From: Streptomyces sp. NBC_01803
GTDB taxonomy: Bacteria > Actinomycetota > Actinomycetes > Streptomycetales > Streptomycetaceae
Assembly (NCBI RefSeq): GCF_035917415.1
Contig: NZ_CP109073.1
Span: 3,308,501-3,372,500, forward strand
DNA length: 64,000 nt
Reading direction: 5' to 3'
This document shows positions 19,945 through 28,209 of the stretch, one piece after another (the stretch's first letter is position 1; each line of letters opens with the position of its first letter). A model generated the notes under the pieces. The model did not search any database and was not told the origin of the DNA. It saw only the letters and a list, made by a program, of their open reading frames with translations. The translations under genes and the position numbers were made by a program.

Positions 19945-20343
19945 TCAGCTCAACGCGGGCAGCGCGGGCACGAGCTCGTTCCAGCGAGCGATCTCGCAGC
20001 CGTCCGATCGGCTGAACTCCGCCTGGACCGGCTCCCCTTGCCACACACCCTCGATCGTGGCGGTGGCCGGGCCGCCGTACACGTAGGTGCACAACGTGTC
20101 CGCGGCGACCGGCTCGAACGGCGCGGCTGCCCGGTCGATCGCGGCACACGCCTCCGCCGCCTGCGGGTGGTCGCCCCCGGCGGGCAGACAGGTCAGCTCG
20201 AAGGTGCCGTCCGTCTCCCCGGTGCCGGTGACGGTGATCTCCAGACGGTGGGTGTCGGCGCCCGGATCATCGGCGGCGGCGGCGGTCGGCAGGGCGGCCG
20301 ACGCGGCGAGGGCGAGAACGGCGGCGAGGCTCTTGTACGGCAT
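19945..20343 (-). CDS. SSI-like subtilase-type protease inhibitor, secreted
   Basis: The ATG at 20343 has AGGGAG seven bases upstream and gives 132 residues beginning MPYKSLAAVLALAASAALPT, a signal peptide cut near PTAAAA. The mature domain matches Streptomyces subtilisin inhibitor: FELTCLPAGGDHP, the reactive-site cysteine in LCTYVYGGPATATI, VWQGEPVQAEF and GCEIARW, giving four cysteines for two disulfides. By alignment to the family loop CPMVY, the P1 residue here would be Tyr (CTYVY), suggesting chymotrypsin or subtilisin-like targets. It inhibits secreted serine proteases outside the cell. Confidence 0.88.
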   Translation of the reverse strand: MPYKSLAAVLALAASAALPTAAAADDPGADTHRLEITVTGTGETDGTFELTCLPAGGDHPQAAEACAAIDRAAAPFEPVAADTLCTYVYGGPATATIEGVWQGEPVQAEFSRSDGCEIARWNELVPALPALS

Positions 20344-20543
20344 GCGGGTGCTCCCTATGCGAGTGGGCGGTGGGGCGAGGGAAGCCACGTGATGCCTCCG
20401 CTCCCACTGCTAACGCTCCTCGGCCCGTTCCGTTGCGCAACTCGACGCGACGACGGCACCCCCGTAGGGTGGAATCCGATTGGCTGCGGCTGTTCGGGCT
20501 GTGGCATCATTTGCTCGCACGCGGCGCTCGCGCTGCTGCGTGA

Positions 20544-20633
20544 GGAGGCTTCGCCTAGTCTGGTCTATGGCGCCGCACTGCTAATGCGGTTTGGGGTTAC
20601 CCCCCATCCCGGGTTCAAATCCCGGAGCCTCCG
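20544..20633 (+). tRNA. tRNA-Ser(GCT)
   Basis: A 90-nt class II tRNA. The acceptor GGAGGCT pairs with AGCCTCC with discriminator G; the anticodon loop CTGCTAA has anticodon GCT at 20580-20582; there is a long variable arm; the T-arm is GGGTTCAAATCCC. It reads AGC and AGU. The CCA end is not encoded. Confidence 0.95.
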
Positions 20634-20663
20634 CCGACAGAACAAGATCGAGAACGCCCGAGA

Positions 20664-20691
20664 GCCCTGGTCCTCACCGGCCAGGGTTTTT
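20664..20691 (+). terminator. intrinsic terminator after tRNA-Ser(GCT)
   Basis: GCCCTGG and CCAGGG arms around a 10-base loop are followed by a run of five T. It lies 30 bp after the tRNA and fits a Rho-independent terminator. Confidence 0.7.
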
Positions 20692-20787
20692 GCTGTTCCC
20701 GCAGGTCAGCGGGGCTGCGGCGATCTGATTTCACCAGGACGGCCGGGTCATGTAATGTTGTCCCCGCACCACGGCCCCCGGGGCCGG

Positions 20788-20860
20788 GCGCTCGTAGCTT
20801 AACGGATAGAGCATCTGACTACGGATCAGAAGGTTGCAGGTTCGAATCCTGCCGAGCGCA
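20788..20860 (+). tRNA. tRNA-Arg(ACG)
   Basis: A 73-nt tRNA. The acceptor GCGCTCG pairs with CGAGCGC with discriminator A; the anticodon loop CTACGGA has ACG at 20821-20823 (ICG after editing by TadA, whose gene lies 7 kb away); the T-arm is GCAGG-TTCGAAT-CCTGC. Its 3' half served as an integration site: a diverged copy lies at 21287-21330. Confidence 0.95.
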
Positions 20861-20865
20861 CAGCA
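20822..20865 (+). repeat. att-like repeat, intact copy within tRNA-Arg 3' end
   Basis: The 44 bases from the anticodon through the discriminator and ACAGCA are repeated at 21287-21330 with 5 substitutions. tRNA 3' ends are the usual attB for actinomycete integrases, and a decayed integrase lies between the two copies. So this is the copy that keeps the tRNA whole. Confidence 0.65.
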
Positions 20866-20870
20866 GCTCA

Positions 20871-20902
20871 AAGCCCCTGCCAAGTGAATGGCGGGGGCTT
20901 TT
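20871..20902 (+). terminator. intrinsic terminator after tRNA-Arg
   Basis: AAGCCCCTGCC and GGCGGGGGCTTTT form a strong hairpin with a T run 11 bp after the tRNA. A weaker, similar end (CAGGGGCTTTCGCG) follows the second att copy at about 21351, suggesting this stretch was copied or imported with the element. Confidence 0.7.
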
Positions 20903-21240
20903 GCGTGGGCCATGACGGCAGTGATTGATGGCAACCGCCGGGCGAGTGATTCAGACGGGCCGGGGACACCACCGAATCCGTCGTCACCGGCCACCGTGTT
21001 GCCGCCAGCCCACAAGGCGTCCCCCACCCGGTCGAAGGCCGAGCGCTCAGCGTCCAGGGGGACGAACGGAGAGATGTCCATCGTGACCGTATCGAGCTGT
21101 GCCTGAGGACTTCCATGATCATCCGGGCGTCCGCGCCTGCTCGTGCAGCAGCGACGCGCAGGTGTGCCGGAGATCGTGGAAGCGGACTCTCCGGACACCG
21201 GCCGCAGACCTGTTGACCCCCTTGACCCTCTTGACCCCCG
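20900..21240 (-). pseudogene. tyrosine recombinase (integrase) C-terminal ghost
   Basis: On the minus strand the frame has RVRFHDLRHTCASLLHEQ (the HxxR box), then in a second frame DARMIMEVLRHSSI (the second His box), then in a third frame VTMDISPFVPLDAERSAFDR with VGDAL. In intact integrases the middle part is TMDIY; here the catalytic Tyr is Ser. Two frameshifts and the lost Tyr make it inactive. The N-terminal two thirds are gone. Its position beside the tRNA-Arg att site is that of an integrase of a pSAM2-like or phage element. Confidence 0.8.
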
Positions 21241-21286
21241 GAGCGACGGTCCGAGGGCCACTCACCCAGTGGGCTGCCCGGTCCCG

Positions 21287-21330
21287 CGGATCAGAAGGTG
21301 GCGGGTGCGCATCCCGCCGAGCGCACAGCA
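21287..21330 (+). repeat. att-like repeat, diverged copy of tRNA-Arg 3' end
   Basis: Matches 20822-20865 at 39 of 44 positions. All five changes are A/T to G/C. Two of them (T-stem A to G and T to C) are compensatory, keeping the stem, but the T-loop is altered (TGCGCAT), so it is not a working tRNA half. It marks the far end of a nearly fully deleted element of about 465 bp. No gene is seen in the 266 bp that follow (21331-21596). Confidence 0.65.
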
Positions 21331-21596
21331 CAAGCCGGTCGAATGATCGACAGGGGCTTTCGCGTGCCGTACAGCGACGGAGTGCGGCAACGCCGCCGTC
21401 CATGGGGTGCATCCGGTGGCGAGTCGCCGCGACGCCCCCGCTGTCGGCGTCTGTTCGGTGCGTTGACTCAGCTCTCGGCAGGATGCACCGGGGGCTGTCC
21501 CTTGGGTGGGTGGTGGGGGTGCGGACCGCGCGCGGCGGAGGACGGTCGGTAACAGCCAGAGGTGCGCGCGATGACGGCAGGGAGCCGGCCTCGGGG

Positions 21597-21830
21597 TCAA
21601 CGGGCGCCGCGGGTACGGCGGTTCACCTCTGCGACGCGGGCGCGGAGGGATTCGCTCGCGGTGACGGGGGTGACGTCCTCGGGGCGGGCCGTCCATTCCT
21701 GGCCGCCGCCCGGGGGGCGGAGCCAGAGGGTGCCGTACAGGTGGGCCATGACGCGGCCGATCGTGTCGCGTGACGTGTCGCGGACCATCGTCCCGATCTC
21801 GGGGATGGCGGCGAAGTGGTTGCCTGTCAT
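21597..21830 (-). CDS. small conserved hypothetical protein
   Basis: The ATG at 21830 has GGGGAG upstream and gives 77 residues. Elements EIGTMVRDTSRDTIGRVMAH, YGTLWLRPPGGGQEW and TARPEDVTP resemble small soluble proteins frequently found beside regulators and integrated elements in Streptomyces. The function is unknown. A longer open frame to 21923 lacks a convincing start. Confidence 0.65.
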   Translation of the reverse strand: MTGNHFAAIPEIGTMVRDTSRDTIGRVMAHLYGTLWLRPPGGGQEWTARPEDVTPVTASESLRARVAEVNRRTRGAR

Positions 21831-21959
21831 GGCCGGACTCCCCAGGCTCAATCCGCGCCGCGTGGTCGGCATCACGCCATCACCATGCCCCGGTGAGGGG
21901 GTCGCGAAAGACCCCGGGGCCATCTCAGAGGGTAATTTGAGGTTCGGCGCACAAAAACG

Positions 21960-22526
21960 CTAGCCGCGCCGCTTCGCCTCCTGCTTGGTCGCGCGCACTC
22001 GGTCCAGCGACTCGGGGCCGGTGATGTCGGCCACCGAGCGGTAGGAGCCCTCCTCACCGTACGGGCCCGCCGCCTCCCGCCAGCCGGGCGGGGTGACGCC
22101 GAGCCGCTTGCCCAGCAGCGCCACGAAGATCTGCGCCTTCTGCCGCCCGAATCCCGGCAGCGCCAGCACCCGGCGCAGCAGGTCCTGCCCGTCCGCCGCG
22201 TCGCGCCAGACCGCGGCGGCGTCGCCGTCGTAGTGGTCGACCAGATGGCCGCACAGGGCCCGCACCCGCTTGGCCATCGAGCCGGGGTAGCGGTGCACCG
22301 CCGGCTTGGCGGCGAAGAGCGCCGCGAACGCCTCCGGGTCGTATGCCGCGATCTCGTGCGCGTCCAGGTCGTCGCGGCCCAGGCGGGTGGCCAGGGTCCA
22401 GGGGCCGGTGAAGGCCCATTCCATCGGGATCCGCTGGTCGAGGAGCATGCCGACGAGCGCGGCCAGCGGGCTGCGGCCGAGCAGCTCGTCGGCTTCCTCG
22501 TGCTGGGCGAGCCGGAGGGTGGTCAT
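21960..22526 (-). CDS. HhH-GPD base-excision DNA repair protein
   Basis: 188 residues, beginning right after the stop of the upstream oxidoreductase gene (TGAATG), so co-transcribed with it. MLLDQRIPMEWAF near 27 and the helix-hairpin-helix LLRRVLALPGFGRQKAQIFV near 116-135 fit the HhH-GPD superfamily of DNA glycosylases. The catalytic Asp is not obvious at the usual spacing after the hairpin, so activity is uncertain. Confidence 0.75.
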   Translation of the reverse strand: MTTLRLAQHEEADELLGRSPLAALVGMLLDQRIPMEWAFTGPWTLATRLGRDDLDAHEIAAYDPEAFAALFAAKPAVHRYPGSMAKRVRALCGHLVDHYDGDAAAVWRDAADGQDLLRRVLALPGFGRQKAQIFVALLGKRLGVTPPGWREAAGPYGEEGSYRSVADITGPESLDRVRATKQEAKRRG

Positions 22527-23426
22527 TCACCCATCATGGCCGGTCAGGCCGAGTGCGTCGGCCAGCGTCCGGTAGGCGGGGAGGGGGATGTCGTCGATCG
22601 GGTTGTCGGTGACCACCTGGAGCGCCAGGTGGTCGGCGCCCGCCGCGAGGTAGTCCTCGGCCCGGGCGCGGATGACCTCCGCGTCGCCCAGCGCGAACAC
22701 CTCGGCCAGCAGCCGGTCGCTGCCGCCGTCCCGGAAGTCGTCCTCGGTGAAGCCGAGCCGGAGCAGGTTGTTGGTGTAGTTGGGCAGCACGAGGTAGTAC
22801 GACAGGTAGGCACGGGCGGTGGCGCGCGCCCGCGCGAGGTCCGGGTCGAGCACCACCTTGAGCTCCGGCGCGAGCACCGTCGCGCTTCCGAGGGTGGCGC
22901 GTGCCTGGGCGGTGTGCTCGACGGTCACCAGATACGGGTGCGCGCCGCCCGCCCGGTCGCGGGCCAGCTCCAGCATCCTCGGGCCGAGCGCCGCCAGCAC
23001 CCGCCGGTCCGCCGGGACGGGGGTCGTGGCGGCGTCCAGGGCCGACAGGTAGTCCCGCATCGCCGAGTACGGCCGCTGATACCGGTCGGTCAGGGCGTCG
23101 TGGCTGACGCCGAGGCCGAGCACGAAGCGCCCGCCGTGGGCCGCGTTCACCTCCGCGAACTGGTCGGCCGCGTCGGCGGCCTCGTGCACCCAGATGCTCA
23201 GGATGCCGGTGGCGACCGTGATCCGGGAGGTGGCCTCCAGCACCGGAACGGCCTGCCGCACGCCGGGGCCGCTGCCCAGCCAGATCGTGCCGTAGCCCAG
23301 CTCGTCCAACTCCCGGGCGGCGTCCGCGATCTCGGTCCGCCGCGCCGGGTCCTCCGAGCGGAGCGCGCTGCTCCAGACGCCGACGCGGCCTAGGTCTCCG
23401 GCGAGGTTCTTCGCGAGTGTGGTCAT
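22527..23426 (-). CDS. LLM-class F420-dependent oxidoreductase
   Basis: 299 residues of the luciferase-like monooxygenase fold, in a subgroup using coenzyme F420. Elements LDELGYGTIWLGSGPG, ATGILSIWVHEAADAADQFA and GGRFVLGLGVSH are typical. The substrate is unknown. It heads a two-gene operon with the DNA repair protein and lies 39 bp from the Rieske gene upstream, which may be in the same transcript. Confidence 0.85.
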   Translation of the reverse strand: MTTLAKNLAGDLGRVGVWSSALRSEDPARRTEIADAARELDELGYGTIWLGSGPGVRQAVPVLEATSRITVATGILSIWVHEAADAADQFAEVNAAHGGRFVLGLGVSHDALTDRYQRPYSAMRDYLSALDAATTPVPADRRVLAALGPRMLELARDRAGGAHPYLVTVEHTAQARATLGSATVLAPELKVVLDPDLARARATARAYLSYYLVLPNYTNNLLRLGFTEDDFRDGGSDRLLAEVFALGDAEVIRARAEDYLAAGADHLALQVVTDNPIDDIPLPAYRTLADALGLTGHDG

Positions 23427-23465
23427 GGGGGGCCGAACCCCGCACCGGCCCTCGTTATTCCGCGA

Positions 23466-23894
23466 TTACTCCACGATCACCTGGTCATCCTCGATCCGCA
23501 CGCGGATGGGCGGCAGCGGCGCGTCGGCCGGACCTTCGAGACGCTCCCCGGTGGCGGCGTCGAAGACCGAGTCGTGGCACGGACAGTGCAGGCGGTCACC
23601 GTCCGGCTGCACGCCGCAGCCCGCGTGCGTGCAGATCGCGCTGAACGCGGCGACCGTCGTCTCGTCGCTCCGGAAGAGCAGCGCTTCCGCGCCGTTCGGG
23701 GTCGTCACGGCGACGGCCTCGCCGACCGGCACGTCGACGAGAGCGGCGATCGGTCCGGAGCCGGGGGCGGTCTCGCCCTCCGAGCCGCCGTCGTCGCCGC
23801 ACGCGGTGAGGGCGAGGGTCCCGGCGGAGGCGGCCGTGGCGGCGAGAACGGTGCGGCGGCACAGGGCCTGCCGGTGCTGTGGGGTCGTTGTCAT
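23466..23894 (-). CDS. Rieske [2Fe-2S] lipoprotein, Tat-exported
   Basis: I chose the ATG at 23894, giving 142 residues. The N-terminus has CRRTVLAATAASAGTLALTA before CGDD: a twin-arginine signal and lipobox with the lipid-bearing Cys. The Rieske motifs CTHAGC and CPCHDS (about residues 90-112) bind the 2Fe-2S cluster through two Cys and two His. Small exported Rieske lipoproteins of this kind pass electrons at the membrane outer face; the partner is not visible here. Confidence 0.9.
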   Translation of the reverse strand: MTTTPQHRQALCRRTVLAATAASAGTLALTACGDDGGSEGETAPGSGPIAALVDVPVGEAVAVTTPNGAEALLFRSDETTVAAFSAICTHAGCGVQPDGDRLHCPCHDSVFDAATGERLEGPADAPLPPIRVRIEDDQVIVE

Positions 23895-24037
23895 ACCCGA
23901 GCACACGGAGCCGGTCACCCCCGGGTTCACCGCGGGGGCGGAACGGACGCCGCGCGGGGTGCGGCATGGTTGAACCCCGCACGGGTCCGGTACGTGTGGG
24001 TGGGTGAGGGCGCGGCGCGACAACGAGGGAGCGAGCC

Positions 24038-24448
24038 ATGGCGGTCGGCTGGGCACTGCGGGTACTGACGGCGCTCGGCCTCGTCGGTTCGGCCTGGGTG
24101 CACCTGGTGGTGTGGCAGGACTGGGCCCGCGACGACGACGTGGTCGGCCCGCTCTTCCTGGTCAACGTGGTCGCCGGGCCGGTCCTCGCCCTCGCCGTGC
24201 TGGCCTGGCGCGGGCACTGGCTGCCGGAGCTGGCGGCCGTCGCCTTCGGCCTGGCGACGCTCGGCGCCTACGTCCTGTCGCTGACGGTCGGCTTCTTCGG
24301 CGTGGCGGAGCAGTTCCGCACGGACGAGGAGGTGTGGGGCGTGGTCACCGAGGCGGCGTGCGCCGTCTTCGGCGCCGCCCTGCTCGCCCGCAGGGCGCCG
24401 AACGCGCCGCGCCTCCTGGCGGGCGGCGGCGTGGGCCGGCGGCCATGA
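24038..24448 (+). CDS. small integral membrane protein
   Basis: 136 residues with four predicted membrane helices (about 8-28, 38-58, 68-90, 105-122) and the conserved start WALRVLTALGLVGSAWVHLV. AGGGAG precedes the ATG. Its stop overlaps the start of the sigma gene by 4 bp, so the three genes to 25727 are one operon. The function is unknown; a His/Trp in helix 1 recalls DoxX-like or small heme-type proteins, but nothing firm. Confidence 0.7.
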   Translation: MAVGWALRVLTALGLVGSAWVHLVVWQDWARDDDVVGPLFLVNVVAGPVLALAVLAWRGHWLPELAAVAFGLATLGAYVLSLTVGFFGVAEQFRTDEEVWGVVTEAACAVFGAALLARRAPNAPRLLAGGGVGRRP

Positions 24449-25047
24449 GCGGCCTGAACGGCGGCGGCCTCAACGGCACGGGCGGCGGCCTCAACGGCAC
24501 GGGCGGCGGCAGCGGCACAGGCGGCGGCCGGGCGCGGGAAGAGCTCCCGGAGGAGCAGCTGATGCGGGCCCTGCACGACCAACACGCGGCGGCCCTGTGG
24601 TCGTTCGCCCTCCAGCTCACCGGCGGTGACCGGGAACGGGCCGAGGACGTCGCGCAGGAGACCCTGCTGCGCGCCTGGCGGCACCCGGGCGTGCTCGACC
24701 AGACGACGCGCTCGGCGCGCACCTGGCTGTTCACCGTCGCCCGGCGCATCGTCATCGACGGCTGGCGCTCGGCCGCGTCCCGCGCCGAGATCAGCACCGA
24801 CGCGCCCCCGGAGCTGGCCGTGCCGGACGACACCGAACGCGCCGTGCAGGGCTGGCTGGTCGCCGACGCACTCGCCGAACTGACCGAGCGCCACCGCGAG
24901 GTGCTGGTGCTGTGCTACTTCCACGGGCTGTCGGTGGCTGAGGCCGCCGCCCGCCTCGGCGTCGCGGAGGGCACGGTCAAGTCGCGGACGCACTACGCCC
25001 TGCGCGCGCTGCGCCTGGTGCTGGAGGAGAAGGGCGTGACGCGATGA
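24445..25047 (+). CDS. ECF RNA polymerase sigma factor
   Basis: 200 residues. The first 30 are a Gly/Asn repeat (NGTGGGLNGTGGG) coded by an 18-bp tandem repeat. Region 2 (LMRALHDQHAAALWSFALQL, DVAQETLLRAWRHP) and region 4 (LTERHREVLVLCYFHGLSVA, RLGVAEGTVKSRTHYALRAL) match ECF factors whose partner is a zinc-finger anti-sigma, and such a gene overlaps it by 4 bp. It would direct its own operon, including the membrane protein. Confidence 0.9.
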   Translation: MSGLNGGGLNGTGGGLNGTGGGSGTGGGRAREELPEEQLMRALHDQHAAALWSFALQLTGGDRERAEDVAQETLLRAWRHPGVLDQTTRSARTWLFTVARRIVIDGWRSAASRAEISTDAPPELAVPDDTERAVQGWLVADALAELTERHREVLVLCYFHGLSVAEAAARLGVAEGTVKSRTHYALRALRLVLEEKGVTR

Positions 25048-25727
25048 GCGCGGATCCGTTCGCGATGTATGACGGGCCGTACGTGCTCGGCGCGCTCTCC
25101 CCGCAGGAGCGGGCCGCGTTCGAGGAGCACCTGCGCGGCTGCGAGACCTGCGCGCGGGCGGTGGGGGAGCTGGCCGGGCTGCCCGGCCTGCTCGGCCAGG
25201 CGGCGCCGGGGGACGGGAAGTTGACGCGGAACGCGGAGCCGCCGCCCGCCGCGCTGCTGCCCGCGCTGCTGGCGCGGGTCGCCCGGGAGCGCCGGCGGCG
25301 GCGCGTGCTGACCGTGCTGTCAGCCGCGGCGGTCGCGCTGGCGGCGTGCCTGGCCCTGGTGTTCACCCTCACGAGTGCCTTGGGGAACTCCGGCTCCCAG
25401 GACGGCTCCGGCACCGGCGAGCGCCCGGGGATCGCGATGACGCCGCTCGGGGACTGGCCGGTGAGCGCCATCGTCGAGATCGGCCCGGTGGCGACCGGTG
25501 GCGGGACGCGGGTGGCGATGGAATGTACCTACGGCGGCGACCGGGCAGGCGACTATGTGCTGGTCGCGATAGGCCGGGACGGCACCATGGAGGAGCTCGC
25601 CCGCTGGCACGCGCTTCCCCGGGACACGGCACGGCTGGCCGTGAGCACGCCGCTGCCGCGCGCGGATCTCCTGTCGCTGGAGATCAGGACCCCGGGCGGA
25701 CTTCCGGTGCTGCGGTCCAGCCTTTAG
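25044..25727 (+). CDS. membrane anti-sigma factor with zinc-binding ZAS domain
   Basis: 227 residues overlapping the sigma gene by 4 bp. The N-terminal anti-sigma domain has YVLGALSPQERAAFEEHLRG then CETC, giving the HxxxCxxC zinc motif near residues 29-36. A membrane helix lies at about 91-112 (VLTVLSAAAVALAACLALVF). The outside part (about 130-227) is a beta domain of the RskA type (TPLGDWPVSAIVE, CTYGGDRAGDYVLVAIG). It holds the sigma factor until a signal triggers release. Confidence 0.9.
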   Translation: MSADPFAMYDGPYVLGALSPQERAAFEEHLRGCETCARAVGELAGLPGLLGQAAPGDGKLTRNAEPPPAALLPALLARVARERRRRRVLTVLSAAAVALAACLALVFTLTSALGNSGSQDGSGTGERPGIAMTPLGDWPVSAIVEIGPVATGGGTRVAMECTYGGDRAGDYVLVAIGRDGTMEELARWHALPRDTARLAVSTPLPRADLLSLEIRTPGGLPVLRSSL

Positions 25728-25759
25728 AGACAGCGGCGGATTCGCTAGTGTCGGCAGGC

Positions 25760-25981
25760 ATGGCCCACAATCCCCAGGCACCGCAGCAGGGTCCGCAGGA
25801 CTTCGACCCGGCGGGCAGCACCCAGATGTTCAAGGCGTTCGTCAACGACGATGCCCAGACCCGGCGTTCGGCACCCGCGACTCCGGCCGCGACCTCGACC
25901 GGGCCGCGCGTCGGCGTGATCGCCGGTGTGGTGCTGGCGCTCCTCGTCGTCGTCGCCGTGGCGTGGCTGGCTCTCGCCTGA
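25760..25981 (+). CDS. small single-pass membrane protein
   Basis: 73 residues from the ATG at 25760: a polar N-terminus (STQMFKAFVNDDAQTRR), a Pro/Ala/Thr linker and a C-terminal membrane helix (VGVIAGVVLALLVVVAVAWL). It lies 32 bp after the anti-sigma gene and is conserved-looking, but I do not recognise a function. The FKAFVND motif suggests a cytosolic partner. Confidence 0.6.
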   Translation: MAHNPQAPQQGPQDFDPAGSTQMFKAFVNDDAQTRRSAPATPAATSTGPRVGVIAGVVLALLVVVAVAWLALA

Positions 25982-26039
25982 CGCCACGGGAGCACGCACG
26001 TTTCCCGGACCGGCGATGCGTCCGCCGGTCCGGGCCCGA

Positions 26040-26915
26040 TCACTCCTCGGCGGTCAGCCCGTCGCGCAGCTGCGCGAGCGTGCGGGTCAGCAGCCGGGAG
26101 ACATGCATCTGCGAGATGCCGACCTCCTCGCCGATCTGCGACTGCGTCATGTTCGCGAAGAAGCGGAGCATGATGATCCGTCGCTCGCGGGCGGGCAGTC
26201 GGGCGAGCAGCGGCTTGAGCGACTCGCGGTACTCGACGCCCTCCAGGGCGGTGTCCTCATAGCCGAGACGGTCGGCCAGCGAGCCTTCGCCGCCGTCCTC
26301 CTCGGGCGAGGGGGAGTCCAGGGAGCTGGCGGTGTAGGCGTTGCCCACGGCCAGGCCGTCCACGACCTCGTCCTCCGAGACGCCGAGGCACACGGCCAGC
26401 TCGGGAACGGTGGGGGAACGGTCGAGCCGCTGGGACAGCTCATCGCTCGCCTTGGTGAGGGCGAGCCGCAGCTCCTGCAGGCGGCGCGGCACCCGCACGG
26501 ACCACGAGGTGTCGCGGAAGAAGCGCTTGATCTCACCGACGACCGTCGGCATCGCGAACGTCGGGAACTCCACGCCGCGTTCGCAGTCGAAGCGATCGAT
26601 GGCCTTGATCAGACCGATGGTGCCGACTTGGACGATGTCCTCCATCGGCTCGTTCCTGCTGCGGAAACGGGCCGCCGCGTAACGGACGAGCGGGAGGTTG
26701 AGCTCGATCAGGGTGTCCCGCACATAGCCCCGCTCGGGGCTGTCCGCCTCCAGCGTGGCCAGCCGCTGGAAGAGGGAGCGCGAGAGCGTGCGGGTGTCGA
26801 GGTGGTCGGTGTCCGCGGGAGCTTCGTGCGGCAACGAGGAGGGTGCGTGCTGCGCGGGTACGTGCGGCGTGCCGGTCGTGTCGAGCACCTTGGAGCTGCC
26901 CAGTTCTACGGACAT
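26040..26915 (-). CDS. SigB/SigF-family stress or development sigma factor
   Basis: I chose the ATG at 26915, giving 291 residues. Region 2 ([57 protein letters not shown]), region 3 and region 4 ([39 protein letters not shown]) are all intact and of the SigB/SigF type. A similar sigma gene lies upstream in the same direction. In S. coelicolor two such genes (sigN and sigF) sit beside tadA and upp; this order looks the same, but which ortholog is which I cannot settle. No anti-sigma gene is adjacent. Confidence 0.9.
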   Translation of the reverse strand: MSVELGSSKVLDTTGTPHVPAQHAPSSLPHEAPADTDHLDTRTLSRSLFQRLATLEADSPERGYVRDTLIELNLPLVRYAAARFRSRNEPMEDIVQVGTIGLIKAIDRFDCERGVEFPTFAMPTVVGEIKRFFRDTSWSVRVPRRLQELRLALTKASDELSQRLDRSPTVPELAVCLGVSEDEVVDGLAVGNAYTASSLDSPSPEEDGGEGSLADRLGYEDTALEGVEYRESLKPLLARLPARERRIIMLRFFANMTQSQIGEEVGISQMHVSRLLTRTLAQLRDGLTAEE

Positions 26916-27126
26916 GCCACCCCCTTGAGGTCGTGGACGGGTCGCGGCGGCGCGCTTCCGCATGTGACTTCCACGAGGAGAAGGCGCCACCTCGTGGATA
27001 CCGGTCCTGCCGCCACGGCAAACGCGGTTCCCACAGAATGTCACATGTCATCAACGCGACGTAGCTTCATGTCGATAAAACGTTATAGCCGATAGGGGAG
27101 TTCCCGGAGTTGGGACCACGTGTGAC

Positions 27127-27909
27127 TTACGTCTCGATCAGATTTGCGGCGCGCAGCCGGGTGACACTGCGGGCGAGCAATCGGGACACGTGCATCTGCG
27201 AAACGCCCAATTCCGCGCTGATTTGCGACTGCGTCAGGTTCCGGTAGTAGCGCATCAGCAGGATCCGCTGTTCCCGCTCGGGGAGTTGGACCAGCAGATG
27301 CCGCACCAGCGCCCGGTGCTCGACGCCGGCCAGCCCGGGATCCTCGTACCCGAGCCGGTCGATCAGTCCGGGGCCGCCATCCTCCCGCTCGTCGGCGGCG
27401 TCCAGCGAGGAGACCCGGTACGCCCGCGTCGCCTCCGCGCTCGCGCGCACCTCCTCCTCGGGCACGCTCAGCCGGCCGGCGATCTCCGCGGCGGTCGGCG
27501 TGCGGCCGAGGGCGGCCGTCAGCTCGTCGGTCGTGGCCCGGACCCGGGCCCACAGCTCGTGCGTCCGCCGGGGAACGTGCACGCCGCGCACCCCGTCCCT
27601 GAAGTATCGGCGGATCTCCCCGGTGATCGTGGGCATCGCGAAGGTCGGGAACTGGACACCGCGCTCGCGATCGAAGCGGTCGATGGCCTGGATCAGACCG
27701 ACGGTCCCGACCTGGACGATGTCCTCCAGCGGCTCGTCGCGGCCCCGGAACCGCAGGGCGATGTAGCGGACCAGCGGCAGGTTCGCCTCGATCAGCGCTC
27801 CGCGCACCCGCGCGTGCTCGGCGGTCCCCGGCTCGCAGTGCGCCAGCCGCTCAAACAGCGCCTGGGTAAGGGCCCGGGCCTTGGCACCCCTGGTCTGCGT
27901 CGCCGCCAC
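27127..27909 (-). CDS. SigB/SigF-family sigma factor, second copy
   Basis: A GTG start at 27909 gives 260 residues. Region 2 ([40 protein letters not shown]), region 3 ([20 protein letters not shown]) and region 4 ([20 protein letters not shown]) parallel the neighbouring sigma gene, indicating old duplication. The N-terminus is shorter. The 211 bp between the two genes are AT-richer and include a likely separate promoter for the downstream copy. Confidence 0.9.
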   Translation of the reverse strand: MAATQTRGAKARALTQALFERLAHCEPGTAEHARVRGALIEANLPLVRYIALRFRGRDEPLEDIVQVGTVGLIQAIDRFDRERGVQFPTFAMPTITGEIRRYFRDGVRGVHVPRRTHELWARVRATTDELTAALGRTPTAAEIAGRLSVPEEEVRASAEATRAYRVSSLDAADEREDGGPGLIDRLGYEDPGLAGVEHRALVRHLLVQLPEREQRILLMRYYRNLTQSQISAELGVSQMHVSRLLARSVTRLRAANLIET

Positions 27910-28024
27910 CTGCCGACCACCCCTTCACTGGGAGAAGCAGTCATTAGCATCACCAGACATTCCCACGCAGCGCAAGCATCCGATAACTACGTGTTGCCAG
28001 CCGGGGAATCGCGGAGAACGCGGA

Positions 28025-28053
28025 AAGGGCCCGATCCAGTGGACCGGGCCCTT
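28025..28053 (-). terminator. hairpin terminator downstream of tRNA-Ser(CGA)
   Basis: AAGGGCCCG and CGGGCCCTT form a nearly perfect stem about 20 bp after the tRNA end on the minus strand, followed by a short AT-containing tail. It likely ends the tRNA transcript. Confidence 0.55.
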
Positions 28054-28074
28054 CACCGTTCGCGGTATTCGCGG

Positions 28075-28161
28075 CGGTAGCGGAGGGATTTGAACCCTCG
28101 GTGGAGTTGCCCCCACACTCGCTTTCGAGGCGAGCTCCTTCGGCCGCTCGGACACGCTACC
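28075..28161 (-). tRNA. tRNA-Ser(CGA)
   Basis: An 87-nt class II tRNA on the minus strand. The acceptor GGTAGCG pairs with CGCTACC with discriminator G; the anticodon loop CTCGAAA has anticodon CGA; there is a long variable arm; the T-arm is GAGGGTTCAAATCCCTC. It reads UCG. Confidence 0.95.
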
Positions 28162-28209
28162 GAGAGAAAGCCTATCCCACACGGCGGCGTGCTGGGGAAC
28201 CGGAGAGGG

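Noticed and set aside
21287..21330. A possible third tRNA
   Set aside because: Only a 3' half is present, the 5' half is missing and the T-loop is altered; it is an att remnant.
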